A DNA stretch of 28,662 nt, from positions 1-28,662 of the forward strand of contig DATGXI010000100.1 of NCBI GenBank assembly GCA_035299065.1. The letters run 5' to 3'. Within the stretch, counting starts at the first letter, position 1; every line of letters begins with the position of its first letter. Made by a program: the position numbers and the translations under genes. Positions 1 to 8,495 of this stretch are shown here, in pieces. The DNA is from DASPJQ01 sp035299065. GTDB lineage: Bacteria; Bacteroidota; Bacteroidia; Flavobacteriales_D; UBA2798. The notes under the pieces are model-generated. The model was given only the letters and a program-made list of their open reading frames with translations, had not been told where the DNA came from and searched no databases.

Positions 1-2
1 TT

Positions 3-407
3 TGTTCGCCTGCCATGACCCTGTTTGAAGATCTCTCTATGGAAGAACATTTAAAGTCACATTTCGACTTTGTAAAAACATTCAATTTAAAAAATGCCAG
101 GTTAGACCTGGAGCAGTTTGATCTTATAAAAGCCATGCACAAGCCCATTTCAACCCTGTCATCGGGTATGAAGCAGCGCTTCAAACTTGTGTTGGCATTA
201 AACAATGACGTGCCTGTTATTTTCCTTGATGAGCCTTGCTCCAATCTTGATGAAAAGGGCATTTCGGTTTACAAAGACCTGATCACTAAAAACCAGGGGC
301 AAAAATTAATTATTGTGGCTACTAACCAGCCGCTTACCGAGTTTCCATTAACAGGAAACACCCTTGATTTAAGTGTGAAACTTAACCCCGCCACTACCTC
401 CAATTAA
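3..407 (+). CDS. ABC transporter ATP-binding protein, 5'-truncated
   Basis: This is the C-terminal part of an ABC-type ATPase, which powers transport across the inner membrane. The frame is open from base 3 to the window edge, and residues before the first visible ATG (15) continue the domain (SPAMTLFEDLS), so the gene starts upstream. Visible motifs are the signature LSSGMKQR, Walker B VIFLDEP and the D-loop SNLD. The switch (H-loop) position reads VATNQP, with Asn where most ABC ATPases have His. Walker A and the Q-loop lie outside the window. The substrate cannot be told. The overall look is of the compact CcmA-like exporter ATPases of Bacteroidota. No terminator is visible before the next gene 55 bp downstream, so the two could be co-transcribed. 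Confidence 0.88.
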   Translation, partial: CSPAMTLFEDLSMEEHLKSHFDFVKTFNLKNARLDLEQFDLIKAMHKPISTLSSGMKQRFKLVLALNNDVPVIFLDEPCSNLDEKGISVYKDLITKNQGQKLIIVATNQPLTEFPLTGNTLDLSVKLNPATTSN

Positions 408-418
408 ACCTTTGGAAC

Positions 419-426
419 TAAATTTG
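419..426 (+). promoter_or_regulatory. possible -7 promoter element (TAAATTTG)
   Basis: An exact match to the Bacteroidota -7 consensus TAnnTTTG lies 36 bp before the lipoprotein start. No TTG or TTTG is found 17-23 nt upstream, so only half of the usual promoter is present. Low confidence. Confidence 0.3.
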
Positions 427-462
427 GTCTATTCATACAACTGATTAAAAACAACACATTAT

Positions 463-1326
463 ATGAACTCATTAATTAAAATAAGCCTGGGCACTTTTGT
501 AGCAGGAACTTTATTGTTTACCGCTTGCCGCAAAGAAAAGGAAGTGGATAACGACACCACTTCGGCTAAGGACAATAATCTTGCCGAGCGTTTGTTTGAC
601 GAGGTAAAACGCATTACCGATGCCGCTGCAGACGGTAGCCTGGCTTCTTCAAACATGAAAAGTTACCAAATGCGCGACACAGCCATATTAGGTTGCGCAA
701 CAGTTACACATGATACAAGTGCAAGTCCACGCACATTAACCATTGATTATGGAACCACAAATTGTTTGTGTGGTGACGGCCGTGAAAGGCGCGGTAAAAT
801 AATAGTAAGTTATACGGGACCATACCGTACAGCAGGTACTGTGATTACACATACGTTTGATAATTTCTTTATTGAAGACCACCAGGTTTTAGGAACCAAA
901 ACAGTAACCAATTCAGGAATAAATACAGCCGGGCACACCTACTTCACCATTCATGTTGATGGAAGCGTTGTAAAACCCGCCTCAGCCGGAAGCGGAACCA
1001 TTACCTGGGTTTCTGACCGTGTTCGCGAATGGATTGAAGGCGAAAGCACGTTGCTAAACATTACCGATGATAAATATTCAATTACCGGGAATGCTTCGGG
1101 TACATCATCAGCAGGAACATCGTTTACCGTGAGCATTACAAGTCCGCTTATTATTAGCCTGTCTTGTATTTTTGAAACTGTACCCAAACCAGCCCTTGTT
1201 CAGGGAACACTAGAAATAACTCCGTCAGGAAAACCTGTTCGTACCATTAACTACGGTTCAGGGGCCTGTGACAATACCGCAACAATTACCGTAAATGGCA
1301 ATACCTATACCTATAACATGTGGTAA
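463..1326 (+). CDS. predicted lipoprotein of unknown function
   Basis: This is a 287-aa exported lipoprotein. The N-terminus has a hydrophobic signal segment ending in a lipobox (LLFTAC, lipidated Cys at residue 22). A run of charged residues (RKEKEVDND) follows the Cys. Charged stretches just after the Cys are known to act as surface-export signals in some Bacteroidota lipoproteins, so display on the outer leaflet is possible but is an inference. The rest is rich in Thr, Ser, Gly and beta-prone segments and looks like a beta-sandwich or similar extracellular fold. I recognise no named domain. Several Cys residues (for example TTNCLCGDG near residue 100 and GACDN near the C-terminus) could form disulfides. 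The ATG at 463 follows an A-rich leader. The gene ends just before a strong terminator. Confidence 0.8.
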   Translation: MNSLIKISLGTFVAGTLLFTACRKEKEVDNDTTSAKDNNLAERLFDEVKRITDAAADGSLASSNMKSYQMRDTAILGCATVTHDTSASPRTLTIDYGTTNCLCGDGRERRGKIIVSYTGPYRTAGTVITHTFDNFFIEDHQVLGTKTVTNSGINTAGHTYFTIHVDGSVVKPASAGSGTITWVSDRVREWIEGESTLLNITDDKYSITGNASGTSSAGTSFTVSITSPLIISLSCIFETVPKPALVQGTLEITPSGKPVRTINYGSGACDNTATITVNGNTYTYNMW

Positions 1327-1344
1327 TTTAAAAGGAACATAATT

Positions 1345-1374
1345 AAAGGCCGGACCAACCATCCGGCCTTTTTT
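1345..1374 (+). terminator. rho-independent terminator after the lipoprotein gene
   Basis: A perfect 10-bp stem (1345-1354 with 1362-1371, core GGCCGGA/TCCGGCC) encloses a 7-nt loop and runs into a T-tract to 1374. It sits 18 bp after the lipoprotein stop and separates that gene from efp. Confidence 0.9.
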
Positions 1375-1384
1375 ATTTACTGCT

Positions 1385-1415
1385 TTTGCCTTTTGCCCAT
1401 TTTAACTTACCTTCG
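1385..1415 (+). promoter_or_regulatory. efp promoter (TTTG-19-TACCTTCG)
   Basis: TTTG at 1385-1388 is followed after 19 nt by TACCTTCG at 1408-1415, a 7/8 match to the Bacteroidota -7 box TAnnTTTG. The expected transcript start is about 1420, giving a leader of only about 15-20 nt before the efp ATG at 1437. The segment 1407-1426 is nearly identical to one ahead of cassette B at 12062-12081. Confidence 0.6.
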
Positions 1416-1436
1416 CGGCCTGAAAAATTAATTATT

Positions 1437-2006
1437 ATGGCTTCTACAGCTGATTTTAAAAACGGACTTTGCTTTAAGTACAACCACGACCTGGTTTCAA
1501 TTATTGAATTCCAACACGTTAAGCCTGGTAAAGGCCCGGCTTTTGTGCGTACAAAATTGCGTAGCCTTGAAACTGGTAAAATATACGACATCACTTTTAA
1601 CTCAGGAGTAAAAATTGATACCGTTCGTGTTGAACGCAGGATTTATCAATACCTGTATAAGGATGAGGGTGGTTACCATTTTATGCAAAACGACACGTTT
1701 GAGCAGATTTATGTGGAAGAGCACCTGATTAACGCCCCTAAGTTTTTGAAAGAAAGCCAGGAGGTTGAAATCATGTTTCATGCCGAAGAAGAGCGCGTAC
1801 TTAGCGTTGAATTGAAGCCATTTGTTGAACTGGAAGTTACCTATTCAGAACATGCTATTAAAGGCGATACAGCTACCAATACATTGAAGCCTGCAAAAGT
1901 TGAAACCGGTGCCGAAATTCGCGTACCTCTTTTCATCAATGTTGGCGACAGGGTAAAAGTTGATACACGCAACGGCCAGTACGTTGAACGTGTAAGCATG
2001 AAATAA
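1437..2006 (+). CDS. efp: elongation factor P
   Basis: EF-P binds between the ribosomal P and E sites and relieves stalling at consecutive prolines. The 189-aa product matches the family's usual length and reads as EF-P throughout. The N-terminal KOW-like domain has the loop VKPGKGPAF, with Lys32 at the tip, equivalent to the modified Lys34 of E. coli. The central OB-fold stretch includes YHFMQNDTFEQI. The C-terminal OB domain carries the family stretch GDTATNTLKPA and then PLFINVGDRVKVDTRNGQYV. The frame extends upstream to a TTG at 1386, but the ATG at 1437 matches the conserved EF-P N-terminus (MASTADF) and lies just downstream of a good promoter. No modification enzyme is seen in the window. 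The gene appears monocistronic and unrelated to the secretion genes nearby. Confidence 0.98.
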   Translation: MASTADFKNGLCFKYNHDLVSIIEFQHVKPGKGPAFVRTKLRSLETGKIYDITFNSGVKIDTVRVERRIYQYLYKDEGGYHFMQNDTFEQIYVEEHLINAPKFLKESQEVEIMFHAEEERVLSVELKPFVELEVTYSEHAIKGDTATNTLKPAKVETGAEIRVPLFINVGDRVKVDTRNGQYVERVSMK

Positions 2007-2115
2007 ATCCCAAGGCAAAATAAGCGGACCACGCCTGGATAAGAAAAATGTCCATGGCAAAAAAAACGTTGAGGTTGGAATGATTCTTGGTATTTATTGC
2101 TAAAAATCTATTTCA

Positions 2116-2463
2116 ATGAAACACTTAATTTATTCTACTATCCTGTTTGCAGGATCTTTCCTTTTTTCCAATAGCGCTTTGGCGCAAAAAGTATTTTATG
2201 TTGATGCCGAATACAGGGCTGATGTAAAGATTTTTGTAGTTGATGCCGAATACAGGGCCGACTTACTGGTTTATATGGAAGATGCCGAATACAGGGCAAC
2301 CGGTAACGAAGGAAAATGGTTTACAGTAGACGCAGAATACAGGGCCGATAAAAAACTGTTTGTTGTGGATGCCGAATACAGGGCCGACTTAAAAATATTC
2401 TTTGTGAAAGAAGAATACAGGGCTAAATGGAACAACAAAGCCAAACAACATTTACTTTATTAA
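2116..2463 (+). CDS. small secreted EYRA-repeat protein (DUF6150-like)
   Basis: This 115-aa protein begins with a signal peptide (residues 1-23, cleavage likely SALA/Q). The mature part consists of six short repeats with the core DAEYRAD: D30, D43, D56, D72, D85 and a variant KEEYRAK at 98. Spacing is 13 residues except for a 16-residue step between the third and fourth. Each unit alternates a beta-strand-like segment (KIFVV, KLFVV, KIFFV) with the EYRA core. The C-terminus (WNNKAKQHLLY) resembles that of the uncharacterised DUF6150 family of Bacteroidota, recalled from memory and not searched. The function is unknown. A small repeated beta structure in the periplasm or outside the cell is likely. 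It is followed at once by a bidirectional terminator. The DNA of the repeats is unusually uniform (see the repeat entry). Confidence 0.8.
   Translation: MKHLIYSTILFAGSFLFSNSALAQKVFYVDAEYRADVKIFVVDAEYRADLLVYMEDAEYRATGNEGKWFTVDAEYRADKKLFVVDAEYRADLKIFFVKEEYRAKWNNKAKQHLLY
2203..2424 (+). repeat. six in-frame DNA repeats coding EYRA units
   Basis: Units start at 2203, 2242, 2281, 2329, 2368 and 2407. The core gaatacaggg is identical in all six, and gatgccgaatacagggc is identical in four. Third-codon positions are as conserved as the others, which points to recent duplication or gene conversion between units. Confidence 0.85.
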
Positions 2464-2477
2464 TTCCCTATAAAACA

Positions 2478-2505
2478 AAAACCCGGACCTTTTGGTCCGG
2501 GTTTT
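2478..2505. terminator. bidirectional terminator between convergent genes
   Basis: A perfect 12-bp stem (2478-2489 with 2494-2505, core CCCGGACC/GGTCCGGG) has a TTTT loop. The A-tract and T-tract on its two sides let it serve both the EYRA-repeat gene (+, ending 2463) and the SBBP gene (-, ending 2526). Confidence 0.92.
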
Positions 2506-2525
2506 AATGTTTTTATATTGGCGTA

Positions 2526-5099
2526 TTATTGCTTTACAATTAACCGGTTTACCACCTGGCCATTGCCAGCTGTCATGCTAAGCTGATAGATTCCTACTCC
2601 ATATTCACCCAGGTTTATTGTTTGGCGTTGTAAACCGTAAGCACCTTTAATTGATCGTGAAACAACAACTTTACCAGTCACATCAAACACTACCAGTTTT
2701 ACATCTTGTGCGTGTTGCGTTGCAAATTCAACTGTAAGATCGCTGGTGGTTGGGTTTGGATAAACGTTAAACTGGTCCATAAATGAAACTTCATTCACAC
2801 CAATATAACAATCGGCTGTACCTACTGTGTCAACTGTTATAGTATCTGAAAATTCAGATTTACATCCGTTGGCATCGGTGTATTGACAGAAATAATCATT
2901 TATACCGGGAGCACAACCCCAAACGGCATTGGTATCGCCCAACTCCAATGTTCCACCCGTTCCAGCTGAAGGAATGTAAACACCATTCCAATACCATTCA
3001 ACGGTTAATCCACCTGTTAAATTAGTTGCATAAATATTATCAGGATTTCCTCCCGGGCGAAACAGGATGGGAGTTACCGGCAACGCATTAACGGTTATTT
3101 CAACGGTATCAGTATTACTACATCCAATAGCATCACTACCCGTTACAATAAATGTATACGTGCCCGGTGTGAACGGAAAGGCCTGTGGATTGTTAATTGT
3201 TGTGCTGGTTAAATAAGGGCTTGCAACCCAGGTATAACTTACACCACCTGTAGCTGTCAATTGGGTTGAATCGCCCTGGCAATGTTCATCATCAATACCG
3301 GCATTGATAACAGGCAGGTTATTTACAGCCACCACAATGTTGGTGAAGTTTTGACAACCCGATGCATCAGTAACAGTAACCGTATAGGTTGCGGCTGTAT
3401 CAACTGTAATGGTTGAGCTTGTTTCACCTGTGCTCCACGTATAGGAAGCAAAACCTGATGCCGTTAAACTTACTGAATCACCAATACAAAATGTTGTTGG
3501 GCCATCAGGTGTAATAACTGGTCCGGGCAATGGATTTACAATAACACAAACCGTATCTTTATCAATACAACCACCTGCATCCTGCGTTTGTACATAGTAA
3601 CAAACATCACTCATAAGCGTTGCTGAAGGTGTAAAACATGACGTGCATGAAAGCCCTGTTGTAGGCGCAGTCCACAAGGCACTTGTTCCACCAGTTACTG
3701 AAAAGTTCACCAGTGTATTGGCACAAACTGTATCCTGGTCAACGGTAGCAACTGTTGTTAGCTGGCAATATTTAATGGTTGAATAATCCAGGTTTGTTCC
3801 CGAACCTTTACTATCGCCACTCACATACACATTTCCGGCCGCATCAACATCAATAAAACCGGCCTGATCACTGTTGTTTGCAGGCCCGTTAAAACGTGTG
3901 TCCCAAACACGTGTTCCGGCTGCAGCATCGTATTTAATGGTCAGGTAATCGTTGTTGCTTGCTGTAAGGAATGAATATCCAGTGGCATATAAATACGTGC
4001 CGGTTCCATCCAAAACAAGGCCGGTGGCTTCATCGTAATTACTTCCCGAACCATTGTATTTATCAATCCATTGTTGCGCAAGCGATGAGTTATATTTTGC
4101 TACAAGAAAATCTTCTGATGTGGATGTGCCTTTAACAGAACCTGCTAAAAACATGTTCGTTCCACTTCCATCCAGTATAAGTGAATTTGGTGTGTCTTTA
4201 TCATTGGCTGTACCGTTCAATTGAACATTGCCGGTAACCGCTCCTGCAGCATTGTATTTTACAAGTATAATATCTTCATCGCTCACCGACCCGTTGAAAA
4301 CAGTTCCAAGTACAAATGTTTCATTTGATGAGTTCACAACAATATCACTTGCCATGTCATATGAATTCAATGTGTTGTTGGCATTAAACTGGGTACTCCA
4401 TTGGACAACACCTGCTGAATTATATTTAATGGTGCGAATGTTCAGGTCCTGTCCTGACTGAAAACTATGACCCGTTACGTATAAATTGTTTGTTGCATCA
4501 ACAGTAATGGCTGTTGCAATGTCAAGGTTTGTTGAATTGGAAAAATCCATGGTCCATGTAGTGGCGCCTGATAAGGGATTCAGTTTTAACGTACGGTAAT
4601 TTGTGTTACTGGCTGTTGCCTGGAATCCACCTACAACAATCGGTGCTTCAGCAAGATCAAGTGTAATGGCACGGGTCTCATCGTAAAATCCGCCTCCGTT
4701 GTAAATTTGCCATTGCAACGCACCGGTTGTATTGTATTTTATAACGCAAAAATCGTAATTGGTTCCTGAAACATACGAGGTACCTGAAACATATACGTTA
4801 CCTGAAACATCCACCGCTATTCCCGAAGCATTATCACTTCCGTTGCCCGCCCCGTTGAATGTCATGGCCCACAATTGTGCACCCGCATTATCATACTTTA
4901 TTGTCACAATATCATACCCTGAAACAGCATTGTACGAAGACCCGGTAACATACACGTTACCAGAGTTATCAACATGCATACCGGCCACACGGTCAATGTT
5001 GCTGGAAACCCCGTCAAAACGCGACTCCCAAAGGACATTGATTTGTGCATTAGCTGTGTGAAGGCCAAGGACGGCCAGTAAGAGTAAATATGTTCTCAT
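2526..5099 (-). CDS. SBBP beta-propeller protein with T9SS type A sorting domain
   Basis: This is a secreted or cell-surface protein of 857 aa. A signal peptide covers residues 1-18 (TANA/Q). Residues ~20-445 hold eight SBBP-type propeller repeats, each with a pattern like GNVYVTGSS, then D..TIKYN..G...W...FNG. Residues ~445-770 are Ig/PKD-like modules with paired cysteines (GGCIDKDTVC, ASGCQN, AIGCSNTDT). The C-terminus (~776-857) starts NVYPNPTTSDL and ends NRLIVKQ. This is the type A T9SS sorting domain, which in the family is cleaved and usually replaced by A-LPS attachment. The ligand or substrate is unknown. SBBP proteins generally have no enzyme motifs, and none is seen here. It is divergently transcribed from cassette A and has its own promoter-like sequence. 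Unlike the type B cargo next door it has no adjacent PorP gene, as expected for type A cargo. Confidence 0.92.
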   Translation of the reverse strand: MRTYLLLLAVLGLHTANAQINVLWESRFDGVSSNIDRVAGMHVDNSGNVYVTGSSYNAVSGYDIVTIKYDNAGAQLWAMTFNGAGNGSDNASGIAVDVSGNVYVSGTSYVSGTNYDFCVIKYNTTGALQWQIYNGGGFYDETRAITLDLAEAPIVVGGFQATASNTNYRTLKLNPLSGATTWTMDFSNSTNLDIATAITVDATNNLYVTGHSFQSGQDLNIRTIKYNSAGVVQWSTQFNANNTLNSYDMASDIVVNSSNETFVLGTVFNGSVSDEDIILVKYNAAGAVTGNVQLNGTANDKDTPNSLILDGSGTNMFLAGSVKGTSTSEDFLVAKYNSSLAQQWIDKYNGSGSNYDEATGLVLDGTGTYLYATGYSFLTASNNDYLTIKYDAAAGTRVWDTRFNGPANNSDQAGFIDVDAAGNVYVSGDSKGSGTNLDYSTIKYCQLTTVATVDQDTVCANTLVNFSVTGGTSALWTAPTTGLSCTSCFTPSATLMSDVCYYVQTQDAGGCIDKDTVCVIVNPLPGPVITPDGPTTFCIGDSVSLTASGFASYTWSTGETSSTITVDTAATYTVTVTDASGCQNFTNIVVAVNNLPVINAGIDDEHCQGDSTQLTATGGVSYTWVASPYLTSTTINNPQAFPFTPGTYTFIVTGSDAIGCSNTDTVEITVNALPVTPILFRPGGNPDNIYATNLTGGLTVEWYWNGVYIPSAGTGGTLELGDTNAVWGCAPGINDYFCQYTDANGCKSEFSDTITVDTVGTADCYIGVNEVSFMDQFNVYPNPTTSDLTVEFATQHAQDVKLVVFDVTGKVVVSRSIKGAYGLQRQTINLGEYGVGIYQLSMTAGNGQVVNRLIVKQ

Positions 5100-5120
5100 T
5101 GCGGTGATTAAAATAAGCGC

Positions 5121-5152
5121 CTAAATTAGTGTTTTCCGTCCAACCCACCAAA
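5121..5152 (-). promoter_or_regulatory. promoter for the SBBP gene (TTTG-20-TAATTTAG)
   Basis: On the minus strand TTTG (5152-5149) is followed after 20 nt by TAATTTAG (5128-5121), a 7/8 match to TAnnTTTG. It lies 21 bp before the ATG at 5099, implying a very short leader. Confidence 0.55.
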
Positions 5153-5171
5153 AAAGTAAATGAATTAAAGT

Positions 5172-5204
5172 TTTGCGTAGATAAAAAAAACCGTAGTATA
5201 TTTA
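5172..5204 (+). promoter_or_regulatory. promoter for cassette A (TTTG-21-TATATTTA)
   Basis: TTTG at 5172-5175, a 21-nt spacer and TATATTTA at 5197-5204 (7/8 match to TAnnTTTG) lie 24 bp before the adhesin A start. It lies back to back with the minus-strand promoter in the same 129-bp gap, so both genes could be controlled together. Confidence 0.6.
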
Positions 5205-5228
5205 CCGGTTGAAAATCATATACAGGTT

Positions 5229-8200
5229 ATGAAGAAATTTTTACTACTGCTCTCCTTTTGCATGGTTGGATTTTCCAATTATGCCACACACATTGTTGGC
5301 GGTTCACTCACCTATGATCACTTAGGTGGAAGTTCATATCGCATCAACTTACGTTTGTACCGGGCGGCCGACTTATGCGACCCACACGTTGCCCTGCAAA
5401 CAACAGCCCGTGTTGATATTTTTTTCGGAAGCAGTGGAGCATTTTACCAAAGTGTAACCGTAAACCTTACAGAACTTAGCCTTGTACAACCGTATATTGA
5501 TTCATGTGCCGCCAGTCCAAATTGTACCGAGATTGAGCAGGGAATTTTTACAGCGGTTGTAAACACCATGCCTCCCATTGCAGGAGGATATCACCTCTAT
5601 TTTGAAACCTGTTGCCGTAACTCTGCAGTACAAAACCTGGTTGACCCGGGCGGATCTGGCCCTGGAAATGGTGGTGAAGGTTTTTATTGTAAAATTCCTG
5701 ACAACACACTTTTATTGACAAACAGTTCTCCTTCCTGGAAACAACCACCTCCGGTATTTATTTGCCAGGGGTTTGACATTGACTTTGATCACGGAGCAAC
5801 AGATGTTGACGGAGATTCACTGGTATACTCATTCTACAACCCTTTCAGCGATTACAATTACGTAGGAGCCGCACCGTGGGACATTACTTTCACAGCAGGT
5901 GTTCCGAATTTTGTTTACTGCGATTTTATTTCCCCTTTTAGCCCAACCAATCCGCTTGACGTAAGTGGCGCAACCAGCCTCACTATTGATATTGACGGAG
6001 TAATTCACGGCATACCACCCGACATTGGTCGTTTTGCTGCAGGTATACAGTGTGATGAGTACCGTGACGGGGTAAAAATAAGTTCTATTTACCGCGACTT
6101 CCAGTTCAACGTGGTATCCTGCCCTCCTCCTATTCAACCCATAATTGGTGAATCAGCTTCATGTGATGGTGATTACACCGTTACATTTTCAAATCAAAGT
6201 TTGTATGACCCAAGTACTACTTTCTTCTGGGATTTCGATATCAGTTTACCCAATACGGTGCCTTCTGATACCAGTAACGCCACTAGTCCAACATACAGTT
6301 ACCCGGCAGTTTACCAATGTTACGATGTAATGCTGGTAACACAACCGCATACAAAATGTGCCGATACTACTTACAAAAACATTTGTGTTGACCAGGCCAT
6401 TGCCAACTACAACGCTGTTGATTCAGTTTGTATCAATACCGCGGTTACCTTTACTGATGCTTCAGCCGGAAGCCCGTCAAACCCCGTAACATCGTGGGCA
6501 TGGAATTTTGATGACGGAGGAACTTCCGTAATTCCTTCGCCATCGCATACATTTACTTCACCCGGGTTGTTTGATGTACAACTTGCAATCAATACAAGCG
6601 TTGGGTGTAAAGACACCGTCATACAACCGTTTTTTGTGCAAGGACAACCTACAGCAAACGGTGGTCCTGATTTGAATTCGTGTTTGAATAATCCAACAGT
6701 TACGCTTAACGGTTCGGTTACCAACGCAAGTGGTGGTTTATGGGTAAACTGGGCACCGGGTGGTGTTTTTACACCTCCAAGTCCTTCAAACCTGGTTGTG
6801 GACTATACGCCTTCAGCTTCCGAAATTGCATCCGGTTCAATGTATATTATACTTACCACAACAGGTAACGGGGTATGCCCTTCTGCATTTGACTCTGTAA
6901 TGATAACCTTTGTGGATGGTCCAACAGTTGATGCCGGTGCCGATATACAGGTTTGCCGTGACAGCAGCAACATTATGCTTGATGGTTCGTACACGGTTGC
7001 CGGTGGCGTTTCCTGGTCAACCAGCGGAACAGGTACCTTCTCTGACAATACCGATACCAATGCAGTTTATTTCCCTTCTGCAGCCGATACAGCAGCAGGA
7101 TGCATTTATTTTTACCTCAGCACTACTTTCAACGCAAATTGCTTACCGGTAACTGACACTATGCAAATGTGCTTTTACCAACCACCAACAATGAGCATAC
7201 TGGCCGATGACACCATTTGTACGGGTCAGCCTTTGTTACTTGCAGCAACATCAAGTACTGGTAGTGGTTACTGGACAACGTCTGGTTCGGGCGATGGAAT
7301 ATATACCCCTGACAGCCTTGTTACCGCAACCAGTACGCCTACCTATATTCCGGGAGTTGGTGATGCAGCAACAGGAAACGTCACATTTATTTTTGTGACA
7401 ACCAATAACGGTGGATGTTTGGCACAACGTGATACTTTGAACGTATCGGTTATTCCTTCGCCACAAATTGCGTATACGTTTGACCAGGTTTGTTTTGGTC
7501 AGCCAACCACGTTTAACAATACCACCACAGCTGTTGGCGGAATTTCAGGCATGTCATGGTTATTATCAGGCACACCTTTTTCGGCAGCAACCAACCCTTC
7601 ATTTGTATTTCCTACCGAAGGAAACCAAACCGTTAGTTTGGTGGTAACATCCAACAACGGCTGTATTGATACACTTACACAAACAGTTCCTGTAAATTAT
7701 TTGCCAAACCCAGCTTTTGTAAACGTAACGCCTTGCCTGCAGGGAGGAACACCCTTTGAAGATAATTCAAGCGTAGTGGGATCATTCATCAATTCGTGGG
7801 CATGGAATTTTGGTGATGGCGCAACCGATATTGTTCAGGACCCAACACACCAATACGCTGCATCCGGAACTTACAATGTTGAATTGGTGGTAACATCGGC
7901 CCAGGGTTGCATTGATTCAATTACCCAGGCAGTTACCGTATTACCTGCACCATTGGCCAACTTTACGGCTTCACCTGAATTTGTGAATCAGTTTCAACCT
8001 GTAACATTTACTGACGGATCAACTCCTGTTGGTAACATTGTAGCCTGGAACTGGGATTTTGGTGACGGATCAGGAACAGCAACATCGCAAAACACAAGTT
8101 ATGCTTATACCGGTAGCGGTGTATACACAGTGACCCTTGCTGTTATTGATACAAATGGTTGCGTTGACACAGTGCGGAGAGAAGTAGTTGTATTCCTTCC

Positions 8201-8468
8201 TCCTCATGTTCCAAGTGGTTTCTCACCAAACGGCAGCAATTCAAACGACTTCCTGTTTGTTTACGGTGGTCCGTTTACCGATCTTGAATTCAAGGTGTAT
8301 AATAACTGGGGTGAATTAATATTTACCACCAACGAACAGGCAACAGGATGGGATGGCTCATACAAAGGCGCACCACAACCTGTAGGTGTATTTGTATGGA
8401 CATTAAAGGCTACCACGCCCGATGGCACCATGCATGAAAAACATGGCGATGTAACCTTATTGCGTTAA
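5229..8468 (+). CDS. cassette A adhesin: PKD-repeat T9SS type B cargo
   Basis: This is a 1079-aa secreted adhesin-like protein. A signal peptide (1-19, NYA/T) precedes a conserved N-terminal domain starting THIVGG (about 20-300, Cys-rich), seen in many Bacteroidota gliding-associated proteins. Then come two PKD-type modules (~304-472, for example WAWNFDDGG), three ~90-residue stalk modules with LNGSVT-like and LTTTGNG-like stretches (~473-743), and three more PKD-like modules (~744-992, the last two with WNFGDG and WDFGDG). The C-terminus (993-1079) begins PSGFSPNGSNSNDF, contains VYNNWGELIF and GWDG, and ends GDVTLLR. This is the type B (gliding-associated) sorting domain. It should be exported by the T9SS with the help of the PorP/SprF encoded 27 bp downstream. 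By analogy with SprB it may act in attachment or gliding, but no ligand can be inferred. Confidence 0.93.
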   Translation: MKKFLLLLSFCMVGFSNYATHIVGGSLTYDHLGGSSYRINLRLYRAADLCDPHVALQTTARVDIFFGSSGAFYQSVTVNLTELSLVQPYIDSCAASPNCTEIEQGIFTAVVNTMPPIAGGYHLYFETCCRNSAVQNLVDPGGSGPGNGGEGFYCKIPDNTLLLTNSSPSWKQPPPVFICQGFDIDFDHGATDVDGDSLVYSFYNPFSDYNYVGAAPWDITFTAGVPNFVYCDFISPFSPTNPLDVSGATSLTIDIDGVIHGIPPDIGRFAAGIQCDEYRDGVKISSIYRDFQFNVVSCPPPIQPIIGESASCDGDYTVTFSNQSLYDPSTTFFWDFDISLPNTVPSDTSNATSPTYSYPAVYQCYDVMLVTQPHTKCADTTYKNICVDQAIANYNAVDSVCINTAVTFTDASAGSPSNPVTSWAWNFDDGGTSVIPSPSHTFTSPGLFDVQLAINTSVGCKDTVIQPFFVQGQPTANGGPDLNSCLNNPTVTLNGSVTNASGGLWVNWAPGGVFTPPSPSNLVVDYTPSASEIASGSMYIILTTTGNGVCPSAFDSVMITFVDGPTVDAGADIQVCRDSSNIMLDGSYTVAGGVSWSTSGTGTFSDNTDTNAVYFPSAADTAAGCIYFYLSTTFNANCLPVTDTMQMCFYQPPTMSILADDTICTGQPLLLAATSSTGSGYWTTSGSGDGIYTPDSLVTATSTPTYIPGVGDAATGNVTFIFVTTNNGGCLAQRDTLNVSVIPSPQIAYTFDQVCFGQPTTFNNTTTAVGGISGMSWLLSGTPFSAATNPSFVFPTEGNQTVSLVVTSNNGCIDTLTQTVPVNYLPNPAFVNVTPCLQGGTPFEDNSSVVGSFINSWAWNFGDGATDIVQDPTHQYAASGTYNVELVVTSAQGCIDSITQAVTVLPAPLANFTASPEFVNQFQPVTFTDGSTPVGNIVAWNWDFGDGSGTATSQNTSYAYTGSGVYTVTLAVIDTNGCVDTVRREVVVFLPPHVPSGFSPNGSNSNDFLFVYGGPFTDLEFKVYNNWGELIFTTNEQATGWDGSYKGAPQPVGVFVWTLKATTPDGTMHEKHGDVTLLR

Positions 8469-8495
8469 CCCCTTAACCGTTAGAGAAAAGAAACT

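Noticed and set aside
2203..2424. CRISPR-like appearance of the short regular repeats
   Set aside because: The repeats are in frame, code for DAEYRAD units in an intact gene with a signal peptide, and their spacers are themselves similar to one another.
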